A stretch of DNA of 64,000 bases from Neobacillus kokaensis. GTDB lineage: Bacteria > Bacillota > Bacilli > Bacillales > Cytobacillaceae. The notes beneath the pieces are model-generated. The model had not been told where the DNA came from. It was given only the letters and a program-made list of their open reading frames with translations, and did not search any database. The first letter of the stretch is position 1, and the number at the start of each line of letters is the position of its first letter. Shown in pieces: positions 1 to 9,257 of this stretch. The position numbers were made by a program, and so were the translations under genes. Location of the stretch: contig NZ_BNDS01000001.1 in assembly GCF_014656545.1 (NCBI RefSeq), positions 375,190-439,189 on the forward strand, given 5' to 3'.

Positions 1-703
1 GAACCCCAAATTTTAAATCTGACTTTTTGATTCCATAGTTTTGAAGAATGTATTTTGTTGGAGGAGTATTCAATTTAACTAGAAGTTTACTTAATTTGCG
101 TAGATCTTTAGGAGTTAATTTAACGTTACCATACTTCTGCTCATATAATGGAATCCTCTTTAGCATGCTATGTGATTTGCAAACCCGTTTTATAACTTTG
201 TGGTTGTTTCCCTTGAATGCTAGAAGAGCGTTGGAATTGCTAATGACGACTAGATAATCGACTGGAACCGGCGGCATGTTATGTTTGGCAAGCAGTTGTT
301 GGACAAACTTTTGATGTCTTTCTGCCTGAGCAATGGGATCAGAAAAACCTTTTTCAATTCCATCTTTATTTTGAAAAAATTGTTCATTCTCTGTGTCGAA
401 TGTTAGTTTTCCGGTCATATTTTTTATTTCAAGGATTAGGGCAAATCTTGAGGTCAATAGAAGGGTATCGATTTGGCAATTATACTCATCGTCGGGAAAG
501 TTTAAATCATGGAATATTATGTATTCATCATCCAGCAGGGATCGTAAATAAAAGTCGAGTGCTTCCTCTCCTCGAAACCCGGCCCATCTTCTTTCCAGTT
601 CCTCAACGATTAGGGGGTATTTTACATGGAACTTTGGGAGGCGCCGTAAAATGGCTTCTAAAATTAAAATGAAAATGGGTATACCACGTTCTTTTCCTAT
701 CAA
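1..703 (-). CDS. NERD-domain (nuclease-related) protein, 3' end outside window
   Basis: The minus strand is open from a TTG start at 703 down to the window edge, giving about 234 residues with no stop. An AAAGGAG-type ribosome binding site lies about 9 bases before the TTG. After a short N-terminus the protein has an acidic-basic core: ERRWAGFRGEEALDFYL, then FPDDEYNCQIDTLLL and ALILEIKNMTGKL. The D...E-x-K pattern is typical of the NERD fold, which is related to PD-(D/E)XK nucleases. NERD proteins of bacilli are usually about 300 residues, so the C-terminus is probably missing here. The cellular role is not established for this family. The call rests on motif spacing only. Confidence 0.75.
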   Translation of the reverse strand, partial: MIGKERGIPIFILILEAILRRLPKFHVKYPLIVEELERRWAGFRGEEALDFYLRSLLDDEYIIFHDLNFPDDEYNCQIDTLLLTSRFALILEIKNMTGKLTFDTENEQFFQNKDGIEKGFSDPIAQAERHQKFVQQLLAKHNMPPVPVDYLVVISNSNALLAFKGNNHKVIKRVCKSHSMLKRIPLYEQKYGNVKLTPKDLRKLSKLLVKLNTPPTKYILQNYGIKKSDLKFGV

Positions 704-956
704 TACACATCACTCCTTTAATCATTTCCTCACTATTTTAAATGAAAAAGCAACTAATTTTTGCATAGTCTGTGGAATATTATCGAACTTTTATAAAAGG
801 TTAATTTCCTGTTATTTTTATGAGGAATAACAGAGTTTTTCTGCTAAAATTTACATATATTTAGGTCTTTTTCGAAAATATAATTGAATTTTAAACTATT
901 ACTTATGATATTAGTTATCTCAATTTGATATTTGGTAAGAAATATCTATTTTAAAA

Positions 957-1056
957 ATATATCTGCGAGTTTTAGCAATATATCTGCGACTTGAAGCAAT
1001 ATATCTGCGAGTCGGACCATTTTATCTGCGACTTGAAGCAATATATCTGTGAGTCG
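957..1056. repeat. short tandem repeat, TATCTGCGA core
   Basis: Five imperfect copies of a unit of about 20-25 bases sit just upstream of the SDR gene. Each contains TATCTGCGA or TATCTGTGA followed by GT or CTT, and two copies carry CTTGAAGCAATA. The rest of the 704-1091 gap is AT-rich with no gene. The copies are too close together, and the unit too short, for a CRISPR array. A similar 20-21 base periodicity occurs in two other repeats of this window with different unit sequences (62081 and 63262). Confidence 0.8.
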
Positions 1057-1091
1057 CCCAAAGAAGCACTATAAAAAGGAGGCATCAATAA

Positions 1092-1937
1092 ATGAACCAA
1101 CCAACCGCAATAGTAACCGGTGCATCGGGTGGGTTTGGCTTGTTAACTACAATGGAGTTGGCCAAATCGGGGTTTAAAGTGGTCGCGACAATGAGAAACC
1201 TCGAAAAAAGTATCAATCTATTAACGGAGGCTAAAAAATACAATCAAGAAACGAACATTACTCTTCACGAACTGGACGTCACATCAGAGGTTTCAATCAA
1301 TAAATTTCAATCATTTCTTGAAACAGTAGAAAGGGTAGACGTCCTTGTGAATAATGCCGGCTACGCTGCCGGCGGTTTTGTCGAGGAAGTTCCATTAGAT
1401 GAATATCGCAAGCAATTTGAGACAAATGTATTTGGAGTCATCGCCGTAACCAAGACTGTTCTCCCCTACATGAGAAAACAAAAGAGCGGCAAGATCATCA
1501 ATGTTAGCAGTATCAGTGGGAAGGTGGCTTTTCCGGGGCTCTCTCCATACTGTGCGTCTAAACATGCCCTTGAGGGGTGGAGTGAAAGTCTGCGCTTAGA
1601 GATGAAGCCTTTTGGGGTTGATGTTGTCTTAGTAGAGCCAGGTTCGTTTAAGACAAATATTTGGTCAACTGGCAGGCAGGTAACCCCCTCTCAAACGGAA
1701 TCCCCTTATTTCGAGCATATGCAAAAACTTGAAAACTATATTTTATCAGGAGAATCCGGCCATGGCGACCCGGTGACAGTTGCCAAAAAAATAGCAGCAA
1801 TCGCGAGAATGAAAAAGCCAACCCTACGCTTTTCAATCGGCAAAGGAGTGGGAATGACCATTCTTTTAAAGAACTTAATCCCTTGGAATCAATGGGAAGC
1901 GGTAGTTCTTAAAACCCTTAATAAAACTAAAAGCTAA
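1092..1937 (+). CDS. SDR-family oxidoreductase
   Basis: This is a classical short-chain dehydrogenase/reductase of 281 residues. The Rossmann nucleotide-binding motif TGASGGFG is at residues 9-16, NNAG at 87-90, the catalytic serine at 139-140, and the YxxxK pair is Y153/K157. AAAAAGGAGG precedes the ATG by about 8 bases. It probably uses NAD(P)H to reduce or oxidise a carbonyl or alcohol; the substrate cannot be read from the sequence. It is transcribed in the same direction as the CapA-like gene 76 bases downstream, but nothing shows that they are functionally linked. Confidence 0.9.
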   Translation: MNQPTAIVTGASGGFGLLTTMELAKSGFKVVATMRNLEKSINLLTEAKKYNQETNITLHELDVTSEVSINKFQSFLETVERVDVLVNNAGYAAGGFVEEVPLDEYRKQFETNVFGVIAVTKTVLPYMRKQKSGKIINVSSISGKVAFPGLSPYCASKHALEGWSESLRLEMKPFGVDVVLVEPGSFKTNIWSTGRQVTPSQTESPYFEHMQKLENYILSGESGHGDPVTVAKKIAAIARMKKPTLRFSIGKGVGMTILLKNLIPWNQWEAVVLKTLNKTKS

Positions 1938-2013
1938 CACCTTCGACAGATTACGACAAATACGAAGCATCTTCTCTATTAAACTAGGTTGTAGTAACAA
2001 GAGGGGGAAGAAA

Positions 2014-3297
2014 ATGCTTAATCATAAATACTTTATTTGTATGCTTTTATTCATATTTATTTTTCAAGGATGTTTAAGCATCTCGGCAAAAGCAGAGCAA
2101 TCCAATAACCTGCAGAAAATGCAGGCGGATTTAGGCGAGTACTTAAAACCTATGGGAAATCACGTTGTAAAAGCAGAAAAGGGCAGTTTTTTCTATTCAT
2201 TTATTGAAGCTAAACTGTTTGGAAAGTATATCAAACCAGTCTATGTAAACCGGAATAGCTGCTTTGATATTCTTGCGGGGCTTAAGACGGCCGTTACGGA
2301 TATTCACCCGATTGTGCCTAATGAAAGTATAGCGGATGAACCGATTCGGTTATCCTTTGCAGGTGACGCAATGTTTGATTGGTCTGTTAAACAAACAGTC
2401 AAACAGAAGGGGCCTGATTATCCGTTTGAATATGTTAAATCAGAGCTTGGCTCCAGCGATTTAAATGTGGTGAATTTGGAGACGGCAATTACCACAGGAG
2501 GAAATAAGCAAGATAAACAATATACGTTCCGGTCGCACCCGCAAGCCTTATCCGGGTTAAAAAATGCTGGCTTTCAGCTTGTAAGCTTAGCAAATAACCA
2601 TTCGCTTGATTATGGGCAAACAGGTTTTACTGATACAATCGCTAATTTAAAACAATATAACGTGGATTATGTCGGAGGCGGTTTAAATAAGGAAGAAGCC
2701 TATTCAGCAAAGAAATACATGATAAAAGGGAAAATCGTCAAAATATTAGCCTTTTCAAGAGTCCTGCCTGATTATTCATGGGTAGCGACAGACACAAGAC
2801 CAGGCTTAGCAAATGGCTATGACATTAACCTTATCGAAAATACAATCCAAAAGGAAAAAGCGGAGACGGATCTTTTATTTGTTTTTATTCATTGGGGGGT
2901 TGAAAAGAACCGCACTCCGGAACTGTTTCAACGTGAATGGGCTAGGAATATGATCGAATCTGGAGCGGATGGTGTTATCGGCAGTCATCCTCATGTGCTT
3001 CAGGGGTTTGAGTATTACAAAGGAAAACCTATTGCTTATTCATTAGGAAACTTTTTATTTCCAAACTATATTAGTGGAAATGCGGCCCAAACTGGTATAT
3101 TGCATTTGGATATTGCCAATGGGGAAATGGTCATGTCCTTTGAGCCATTTCGAATTTCGCGGGATCAAATTATTAAACAATCAAATTTAGAAAAGAAGAG
3201 AGTCTGGAAGGAGCTGCAAAGTCTTTCATATGGGAAATTAGAATTCCACAATGGAAGAATTAAGGACTTAACCTCAGAAGTTGATACGGGTTACTAA
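2014..3297 (+). CDS. CapA-like poly-gamma-glutamate synthesis-type lipoprotein
   Basis: The 427-residue protein has an N-terminal hydrophobic segment ending in FQGC at about residue 20, a possible though non-ideal lipobox. A metallophosphatase-like CapA domain starts near residue 110. Visible motifs are SFAGDAMFDW, NLETAIT, SLANNHSLDYG, VFIHWGVE and GVIGSHPHVLQG, and the His/Asp/Asn residues fit the CapA/PgsA fold. CapA is the membrane-associated component of poly-gamma-glutamate capsule systems, but no capB or capC lies nearby. The role here is therefore only a family assignment. GAGGGGGAAG precedes the ATG, and a strong terminator follows the stop codon. Confidence 0.85.
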   Translation: MLNHKYFICMLLFIFIFQGCLSISAKAEQSNNLQKMQADLGEYLKPMGNHVVKAEKGSFFYSFIEAKLFGKYIKPVYVNRNSCFDILAGLKTAVTDIHPIVPNESIADEPIRLSFAGDAMFDWSVKQTVKQKGPDYPFEYVKSELGSSDLNVVNLETAITTGGNKQDKQYTFRSHPQALSGLKNAGFQLVSLANNHSLDYGQTGFTDTIANLKQYNVDYVGGGLNKEEAYSAKKYMIKGKIVKILAFSRVLPDYSWVATDTRPGLANGYDINLIENTIQKEKAETDLLFVFIHWGVEKNRTPELFQREWARNMIESGADGVIGSHPHVLQGFEYYKGKPIAYSLGNFLFPNYISGNAAQTGILHLDIANGEMVMSFEPFRISRDQIIKQSNLEKKRVWKELQSLSYGKLEFHNGRIKDLTSEVDTGY

Positions 3298-3302
3298 TGA
3301 TT

Positions 3303-3332
3303 GCAGAGGATGATTCATCCTCTGTTTTTTTT
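3303..3332 (+). terminator. Rho-independent terminator after the CapA-like gene
   Basis: CAGAGGATGA and TCATCCTCTG form a nearly perfect stem followed by eight T residues. The gap from here to 3534 is AT-rich and shows no further gene. Confidence 0.9.
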
Positions 3333-3534
3333 GTCGAAAAAAGGTATAGGAAAATAATGTAAAATTAATCGGTTTGTTGCTCAAACATATATTTAAAAAT
3401 GTTTTGAATGAAAAATTTGTTTGCTAAAATTTTTTAAAGATAGCAAAAATTAATTTTTTTATCAAATAATTTGGCAGGAATTTCAGTGATATTATGAGAA
3501 TAATAGAAATATGATAGATTGAAGGAGGGGTCAT

Positions 3535-4005
3535 ATGGGTATTAAAGTGGTTGAAAAAGAAGAAATAAAAGTCGTTGGTATTTCATGGAATGGATCGTAT
3601 TCCCAAACGGACAAAATTCCTAGTCTATTTCAGTTGTTGGAGGAACGTATTGAAGAGGTGCCGCTTCAGACGAAAGAACCGGTGCTGATTGCACCATTCC
3701 ATAGCCGGGAATCTGAGTTTACTTATTATGTAACAACACCAGTTGAAGAGGTTGAGGAAATCCCTGATGGAATGGTCGGTTTTTCGATTCCGCGTAAACA
3801 TTATGTGTGCACCACTCATAAAGGAAGTCCTGAGGAGGTTGAAAATACATACCGTAGATTATTAGCTTGGATGGAGGAATATGGTTACGAACAGGACCAC
3901 CAAGCACTAAGTCTAGAAATTTATAAAGAAGAACATAAACAGCAAAATGCTGCTGGAAATCTTCATTTTGAAATTTATTTACCTGTAAAAACTTATAAAA
4001 GTTAA
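3535..4005 (+). CDS. GyrI-like/AraC effector-binding domain protein
   Basis: This 156-residue protein starts with KVVEKEEIKVVGISWNG, the usual opening strand of GyrI-like (AraC effector-binding) domains, and ends with FEIYLPVK, the usual closing strand. It has no DNA-binding domain, so it belongs to the stand-alone class of this fold. These proteins bind small hydrophobic ligands, and some inhibit gyrase; the ligand here is unknown. GAAGGAGGGG lies 4-5 bases before the ATG. It appears monocistronic, with terminators on both sides. Confidence 0.75.
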   Translation: MGIKVVEKEEIKVVGISWNGSYSQTDKIPSLFQLLEERIEEVPLQTKEPVLIAPFHSRESEFTYYVTTPVEEVEEIPDGMVGFSIPRKHYVCTTHKGSPEEVENTYRRLLAWMEEYGYEQDHQALSLEIYKEEHKQQNAAGNLHFEIYLPVKTYKS

Positions 4006-4012
4006 CTATTTT

Positions 4013-4037
4013 AGAGAAGCGCTTGCTTCTCTTTTTT
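4013..4037 (+). terminator. Rho-independent terminator
   Basis: AGAGAAGC pairs with GCTTCTCT across a GCTT loop, followed by a run of T. It separates the GyrI-like gene from the riboflavin operon. Confidence 0.85.
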
Positions 4038-4111
4038 ACATAAATTAAGCAGGCTATTTCCCTTTTTGGACTTTTTTCTGTATAATAAAAATTATTATCT
4101 TAATTGAATAA

Positions 4112-4253
4112 TTCCTTCGGGGCAAGGTGAAAGTCCTTACCGGCGGTGATGAAGCGATGCTTCTTAGTCCGTGACCCGTTTAACAGTAATGTTAAACGGT
4201 GGATCTGGTGAAACTCCAGAGCCGACAGTTACAGTCTGGATGGGAGAAGGAAA
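4112..4253 (+). promoter_or_regulatory. FMN riboswitch (RFN element)
   Basis: The conserved RFN boxes are all visible in order: TTCGGGGCAAGGTGAAAG, CCGGCGGTGATG, AGTCCGTGACCC, GGATCTGGTGAAACTCC, GAGCCGACAGT and TGGATGGGAGAAGGA. A TATAAT at 4081-4086 is the likely -10 of its promoter. FMN binding is known to favour the downstream terminator in this class, which here sits at 4321-4350 just before ribD. The element therefore controls the whole ribD-E-BA-H operon. Confidence 0.97.
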
Positions 4254-4320
4254 AGATTTAGGTTTAGACACAGGAAAAAAATCTGTATGTTTAAGCCTTA
4301 CTTTCCTATTGTCTTTTACT

Positions 4321-4350
4321 GAGCCCTGAATTGATATTCAGGGCTTTTTT
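4321..4350 (+). terminator. riboswitch-controlled terminator of the rib operon
   Basis: AGCCCTGAAT pairs with ATTCAGGGCT across a four-base loop, followed by six T residues. It lies between the FMN riboswitch and ribD, the position expected for the expression platform. Confidence 0.92.
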
Positions 4351-4371
4351 ACGTTTTTAGAAGGAGACAAA

Positions 4372-5457
4372 ATGATGAATGATGCGTATTACATGGATTT
4401 TGCTTTAAACCTTGCGAGAGGAACGGCAGGACAAACTTCACCAAATCCGGTTGTCGGTGCTGTGCTTGTTAAGGACAATCAAATAATTGGCATGGGTGCA
4501 CATCTGAAAGCAGGGGAACCTCATGCGGAGGTACATGCTATTCGTATGGCTGGTGAAAAGGTACAGGGTTCTACGTTGTATGTCACTCTTGAGCCTTGCA
4601 GCCACTATGGAAAAACACCGCCATGCTCGGATTTAGTCATTAAATCTGGAATCAAAAAGGTTTTTGTCGCAACAACAGATCCGAATCCGCGTGTTGCCGG
4701 AACAGGAATTGAGCGGATGGAACAAGCTGGTATTGAAGTGGAAATAGGGCTGCTGGAGCAGGAAGCCAGAGAGTTGAATAAAGTGTTTTTTTATAACATT
4801 CAAACAGGACTTCCTTACGTTACATTAAAATCTGCTGTTACTCTAGATGGTAAAACAGCGACGGTAACGGGTGATAGTATGTGGATTACGGGAGAAGAAG
4901 CTCGTGCTGATGTCCACCAATTTCGGCACCAGCATGATGGTATTTTGGTGGGGGTAAATACGGTTTTAGCAGATAATCCTTCCCTAACGACCAGGCTTTC
5001 TAATGGAGGTAAAAACCCGATAAGAATTATTCTGGATACCCATCTCCGAACACCGGAAGAGGCAAAAATCGTAACCGACAAAGAAGCGCCTACATGGATT
5101 ATTACAGGTTCCGAGATAGACGTGGAAAAAGAAAAGATATTTCGCAATGCTGGCATTGAAATAATTAAAATGGCAGGTAAGTCCATTTCTATTAAGGAAA
5201 TGCTAAAGGTAGTAGGTGAACGAGGGATTACATCGCTCTTTGTCGAAGGCGGCGCTGAGGTGCATGGCAGCTTTTTAAAGGAGCGTGCTTTTCAGCAACT
5301 CATCAGCTATATCGCACCGAAATTAATTGGCGGTAAGCTTGCACCTTCTTCTTTTGGCGGTCCGGGAATGGAAATGATGGCTGAGGCAATTGATTTAAAT
5401 TTGAAACAGGTCGATCTTATTGGCCGGGATGTAAGAATTATTGCAGAGCCTAGATAA
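4372..5457 (+). CDS. ribD: bifunctional riboflavin biosynthesis deaminase/reductase RibD
   Basis: RibD carries out the deamination and the side-chain reduction that follow GTP ring opening in riboflavin synthesis. The N-terminal half is a zinc deaminase with HAEVHAI and PCSHYGKTPPCSDL supplying the zinc ligands. The C-terminal half, from about residue 147, is the NADPH-dependent reductase with LKSAVTLDGKTA and LFVEGGAEVHGSF. Its 361 residues match the family. GAAGGAGA precedes two consecutive ATG codons, and the first is used here. It is the first gene of the FMN-controlled operon. Confidence 0.97.
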   Translation: MMNDAYYMDFALNLARGTAGQTSPNPVVGAVLVKDNQIIGMGAHLKAGEPHAEVHAIRMAGEKVQGSTLYVTLEPCSHYGKTPPCSDLVIKSGIKKVFVATTDPNPRVAGTGIERMEQAGIEVEIGLLEQEARELNKVFFYNIQTGLPYVTLKSAVTLDGKTATVTGDSMWITGEEARADVHQFRHQHDGILVGVNTVLADNPSLTTRLSNGGKNPIRIILDTHLRTPEEAKIVTDKEAPTWIITGSEIDVEKEKIFRNAGIEIIKMAGKSISIKEMLKVVGERGITSLFVEGGAEVHGSFLKERAFQQLISYIAPKLIGGKLAPSSFGGPGMEMMAEAIDLNLKQVDLIGRDVRIIAEPR

Positions 5458-5469
5458 GGGGGATGGATT

Positions 5470-6129
5470 TTGTTTACCGGAATCATTGAAGAAATTGGTA
5501 TTCTGTCAGAAATGAAGCGGACCGGAAATTCTTTTGTTCTGGCCCTTGAGGCAAAGAAAATTCTTGAAGATGTTCATCTTGGTGATAGTATTGCGGTGAA
5601 CGGAGTTTGTTTGACCGTTACTTCATTTACCGGACATCGCTTTACAGTCGATGTCATGCCGGAGACAGTCAAAGCAACAAGCTTAAAAGATTTGAAACGA
5701 GGTTCAAAAGTGAATCTTGAACGAGCGATGGCAGCCGGTGGCAGGTTTGGCGGGCATTTTGTTTCAGGTCATATTGACGGCACCGGCGTGATTAAGAGCA
5801 AGAATGCATTTGAAAACGCAGTTTATTATGAGATTGAGGCAGATCCTGACTTAATGAAATATGTCATTCTGAAAGGATCTATCGCCGTTGACGGGACAAG
5901 CCTTACCGTTTTTGCGGTAACAGAAAATAGTTTTACGCTGTCATTGATTCCACATACATTATCGGAAACAATTTTAGGGTTTAAGGGACCTGGCGATATC
6001 GTTAATCTGGAATGCGATATGATTGGAAAATATGTTGGACATTTTTTTAAAAATCTCAAAGGGGACCAGCAGCAATCAACTAAACAAGGATTAACAGCGG
6101 AGTTTTTACAAGACAATGGATTTCTTTAA
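5470..6129 (+). CDS. ribE: riboflavin synthase alpha chain RibE
   Basis: This enzyme dismutates two molecules of 6,7-dimethyl-8-ribityllumazine into riboflavin and the pyrimidinedione. The 219 residues contain the family's two tandem lumazine-binding barrels, beginning with MFTGIIEEIG and repeated from about residue 98, with FGGHFVSGHIDGTG at the end of the first. The start is a TTG at 5470, supported by AAGGGGGATG just upstream and by the conserved MFTGI start. It lies 12 bases after ribD. Confidence 0.96.
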   Translation: MFTGIIEEIGILSEMKRTGNSFVLALEAKKILEDVHLGDSIAVNGVCLTVTSFTGHRFTVDVMPETVKATSLKDLKRGSKVNLERAMAAGGRFGGHFVSGHIDGTGVIKSKNAFENAVYYEIEADPDLMKYVILKGSIAVDGTSLTVFAVTENSFTLSLIPHTLSETILGFKGPGDIVNLECDMIGKYVGHFFKNLKGDQQQSTKQGLTAEFLQDNGFL

Positions 6130-6168
6130 TTCTTCTGAATCTATACTAAAACAAAGGAGTGAGTAAGC

Positions 6169-7362
6169 ATGTTTGATACGATTGAAGAAGCGATTTCTGA
6201 CCTAAAGGAAGGAAAGGTCATTATAGTTTGTGATGACGAGGACCGGGAAAATGAGGGAGACTTCCTAGTGTTGGCTGAAAAAGCCACACCAGATGTGATT
6301 AATCTCATGGCTACCCATGGAAGGGGACTTATTTGCGTTCCAATTGAAGAAGAATTAGCACATAAGCTTGACTTGATGCCAATGGTTGCCGTAAATACAG
6401 ACTCACATGGAACTGCTTTTACGGTCAGTATCGACCATAAATATTCGACAACCGGTATTTCAGCATTCGAGCGGTCGGCAACGGTCCTGAGCATGATTGA
6501 TCCAGAATCAAAGGCAGACGATTTTAAACGGCCTGGGCATATCTTTCCGCTGGTTGCTAAAAAAGGCGGAGTGCTTCGCCGAACAGGTCATACCGAGGCA
6601 GCAGTGGATTTTGCTGCTATTTGCGGTGCTGCACCTGCAGGCGTTATTTGTGAAATTATGAATGAGGACGGTACAATGGCGCGTGTTCCTCAGCTCCGTA
6701 AAATTGCCGATAAGCTTAATTTGAAAATGGTAACAATCAAGGATCTAATTGAATATCGGAACAAAAAGGATAAATTGGTTAAGCGGGAGGTGGAGATTAA
6801 ACTGCCAACTGAATTTGGTGATTTTAAAGCAGTTGGGTATTCCAATCTAGTTGACGACAAGGAGCATGTCGCTTTAGTAAAAGGAGAAATTGACCCGGAA
6901 AAGCCAATTTTAGTCAGAGTTCACTCCGAATGTTTAACGGGTGATGTGTTTGGTTCCTACCGCTGTGACTGCGGACCTCAGCTGCATGCAGCCCTGTCGC
7001 AAATTGAGCAGGCCGGAAATGGCGTTCTTTTATACATGCGTCAAGAAGGGCGTGGTATTGGACTTCTCAATAAATTAAAGGCCTATAAACTCCAGGAACA
7101 GGGCTATGATACGGTTGAGGCAAATGAAAAGCTTGGGTTCAAGGCAGATTTACGGGAGTATGGAATCGGTGCACAAATCTTAAAGGATTTGGGTGTTAGG
7201 AAAATAATGCTTCTAACGAACAACCCGCGGAAAATTAAGGGTCTAAAAGGTTACGATCTAGAGGTTGTTGAACGGGTGCCGATTGAGATGGAGGCCAGAG
7301 CTGAAAACGAAAAATATTTACGTACCAAGCATGATAAGCTAGGGCATCTGCTTCACTATTAA
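6169..7362 (+). CDS. ribBA: bifunctional DHBP synthase / GTP cyclohydrolase II
   Basis: The N-terminal domain (about 1-200) is 3,4-dihydroxy-2-butanone-4-phosphate synthase, shown by [11 protein letters not shown] and the [11 protein letters not shown] segment. The C-terminal domain (about 205-397) is GTP cyclohydrolase II, shown by the zinc motif [15 protein letters not shown] and by [13 protein letters not shown]. The protein thus supplies both riboflavin precursors, from ribulose 5-phosphate and from GTP. The fusion is normal for bacilli. AAAGGAGTGAG precedes the ATG. Confidence 0.97.
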   Translation: MFDTIEEAISDLKEGKVIIVCDDEDRENEGDFLVLAEKATPDVINLMATHGRGLICVPIEEELAHKLDLMPMVAVNTDSHGTAFTVSIDHKYSTTGISAFERSATVLSMIDPESKADDFKRPGHIFPLVAKKGGVLRRTGHTEAAVDFAAICGAAPAGVICEIMNEDGTMARVPQLRKIADKLNLKMVTIKDLIEYRNKKDKLVKREVEIKLPTEFGDFKAVGYSNLVDDKEHVALVKGEIDPEKPILVRVHSECLTGDVFGSYRCDCGPQLHAALSQIEQAGNGVLLYMRQEGRGIGLLNKLKAYKLQEQGYDTVEANEKLGFKADLREYGIGAQILKDLGVRKIMLLTNNPRKIKGLKGYDLEVVERVPIEMEARAENEKYLRTKHDKLGHLLHY

Positions 7363-7389
7363 ACAAATAACTTAATGGGGGATTAAACG

Positions 7390-7860
7390 ATGGGACATAT
7401 TTTTGAAGGAAATTTAGTTGGTACAGGTTTGAAAGTAGGAATAGTTGTTGGCCGTTTTAATGAGTTTATTACCAGCAAATTATTAGGCGGGGCACAAGAT
7501 GCATTAAAAAGACATGGCGTAAATGAAACAGATGTAGATGTAGCATGGGTTCCAGGTGCATTTGAAATTCCGTTGATTGCGCAAAAGATGGCGCAAAGCG
7601 GAAAATACGATGCGGTCATTACACTTGGTACTGTTATTCGAGGATCCACACCACATTTCGATTATGTCTGTAATGAGGCTGCAAAAGGGGTATCCGCTGC
7701 TTCATTAAAAACTGGAATTCCTGTTGTTTTCGGTGTATTAACAACAGACTCAATTGAGCAGGCGATTGAACGTGCCGGCACAAAGGCTGGAAACAAAGGC
7801 TGGGATGCTGCTTCCTCAGCAATTGAAATGGCAAACTTATGCAGGAATCTGGAAGTTTAA
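7390..7860 (+). CDS. ribH: 6,7-dimethyl-8-ribityllumazine synthase RibH
   Basis: RibH condenses the RibA-RibD product with dihydroxybutanone phosphate to make lumazine, the substrate of RibE. The 156 residues show [16 protein letters not shown] and [14 protein letters not shown], the last holding the catalytic histidine region. In bacilli it forms a 60-subunit capsid around RibE. It is the last gene of the rib operon. I see no strong terminator before the next riboswitch. Confidence 0.97.
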   Translation: MGHIFEGNLVGTGLKVGIVVGRFNEFITSKLLGGAQDALKRHGVNETDVDVAWVPGAFEIPLIAQKMAQSGKYDAVITLGTVIRGSTPHFDYVCNEAAKGVSAASLKTGIPVVFGVLTTDSIEQAIERAGTKAGNKGWDAASSAIEMANLCRNLEV

Positions 7861-7948
7861 CCTGGAGCATGAAATTATTTGTCGAAAATCATATACAAAT
7901 GAAAAAACATTTTCTATAATGAAGTAGACAAAATATACTTAAAATGAA

Positions 7949-8112
7949 CATAGGTGCTTAAAGATCTTTAGATTTTTAGCTTAAAAGGGAAGATTGGTGA
8001 AAAGCCAACGCGGTCCCGCCACTGTATATGGTAGCAGTTCTATACGATGTCACTGTCAATTTGATGGGAAGACTTAGGATGCAATGACCATGAGCCAGGA
8101 GACCTGCCTATT
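7949..8112 (+). promoter_or_regulatory. cobalamin riboswitch
   Basis: The element runs from TAGGTGCTTAAAG, through GGGAAGATTGGTGAAAAGCC and GCGGTCCCGCCACTGTA, to AGCCAGGAGACCTGCC, the conserved B12 box. The terminator-like hairpin at 8197-8228 follows it. It precedes btuF and, given the overlapping genes, probably governs the whole corrinoid salvage operon to 17646. Ligand binding would reduce expression, as is usual for this class. Confidence 0.96.
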
Positions 8113-8196
8113 TCGATTATGCCAAAAAACCTACGAGGATAGGGAGGTATGGAAGACTAGACGTCTTTACTTTTTCGTAAATGAATCTAATCAAAC

Positions 8197-8228
8197 CAAC
8201 ATCCTCTTAAGTTTGGGGATGTTTTTTT
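8197..8228 (+). terminator. terminator of the cobalamin riboswitch
   Basis: AACATCC pairs with GGATGTT, followed by a run of T. It sits between the B12 aptamer and btuF, so it is probably the ligand-controlled expression platform. Confidence 0.8.
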
Positions 8229-8288
8229 GTGTTGGATTGGCAATGAAAGGTATATTTTTTGTTACATTATGAGAAAGCAGGTAGGAAA

Positions 8289-9257
8289 ATGAAGAAATTA
8301 TATTCACTCTTGTTCATACTTTTATTAATAGTAGGAGCATTAGCCGGCTGTGCAGAAAAGAAAGAACAAGTAAAAGAAGAAAATAAAACAAATGTTGAAA
8401 CCAAAAAAACAGAACAAGTAACATTCCCGGTAACGGTTAAAGATGCCCTAAATGATGATGTTGTCATCGACAAGAAGCCTGAAAGAATCGTATCTCTAAT
8501 TCCAAGTAACACTGAAATTGCCTATGCTCTAGACCTTGGTAAGGAAGTTGTCGGCGTTTCTGACTTTGATAATTATCCGGAAGATGTAACAAAGAAAGAG
8601 AAAATTGGCGGAATGGAAATTAATTTAGAAAAAATTATTGCTTTGAAGCCCAATTTGGTTTTAGCACACGCTTCTTCTGCCCATAACTCTGAAGCGGGAT
8701 TGAAGCAGCTGCAGGATGCTGGAATTGCTGTACTAACTGTCAATGACGCACAAAATTTTGATCAAGTTTATGATTCAATTCTGATGGTTGGGAAAGCTGC
8801 TGGAGAAACAACAAAAGCAGAAGAGCTTGTTTCCGAAATGAAGGAAAAGCTTGCTGGGATTAAAGAAAAGGCTGCAACAATAAAAGACAAGAAAAAAGTA
8901 TTAGTAGAAGTATCACCTGCACCAGAAATCTATTCACCAGGGAACAACACATTCATGAATGAAATGTTAACAATAATTAACGCTGAAAACATTACCAGTG
9001 ATTTAAACGGCTGGGCAAAGATTGATCAAGAAGCGATGATTAAACGCAATCCAGATGTGATCCTGACTACATATGGCTATTATGTGAAAAATCCAGTCGA
9101 TCAGGTTTTATCAAGAAAAGGCTGGGAAAACGTAAATGCTGTGAAGAATAAGCAAGTAATCGATGTTGATTCAGACCGTGTGACTCGTTCAGGTCCTAGA
9201 ATCATCGAAGGAGTAGAGGATCTTGCTAAGGCCATCTATCCGGAAGTTTTTAAATAA
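8289..9257 (+). CDS. btuF: corrinoid-binding lipoprotein BtuF
   Basis: This is the extracellular substrate-binding component of a B12/cobinamide ABC importer, 322 residues. The signal peptide MKKLYSLLFILLLIVGALAG is followed by the lipobox cysteine in ALAGC. The type III periplasmic-binding fold shows RIVSLIPSNTEIAYALDLG and VVGVSDFDNYP. I chose the ATG at 8289, 30 bases inside the longest open frame, because it starts the signal peptide and follows a GTAGG-type site. It is the first gene behind the B12 riboswitch and is joined to btuC. Confidence 0.93.
   Translation: MKKLYSLLFILLLIVGALAGCAEKKEQVKEENKTNVETKKTEQVTFPVTVKDALNDDVVIDKKPERIVSLIPSNTEIAYALDLGKEVVGVSDFDNYPEDVTKKEKIGGMEINLEKIIALKPNLVLAHASSAHNSEAGLKQLQDAGIAVLTVNDAQNFDQVYDSILMVGKAAGETTKAEELVSEMKEKLAGIKEKAATIKDKKKVLVEVSPAPEIYSPGNNTFMNEMLTIINAENITSDLNGWAKIDQEAMIKRNPDVILTTYGYYVKNPVDQVLSRKGWENVNAVKNKQVIDVDSDRVTRSGPRIIEGVEDLAKAIYPEVFK

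Noticed and set aside
400..672. 90-residue open frame on the + strand
   Set aside because: It is the shadow of the NERD-domain gene on the opposite strand, has no ribosome binding site, and its sequence has no family features.
957..1056. Possible CRISPR array
   Set aside because: The units are too short and the segments between them are near-identical rather than diverse; there are no cas genes. The same applies to 63262-63365.
4066..4086. TTGGAC plus TATAAT as the rib promoter
   Set aside because: Only 9 bases separate them, far from the 16-18 needed; the TATAAT may be real, but the -35 is something else.
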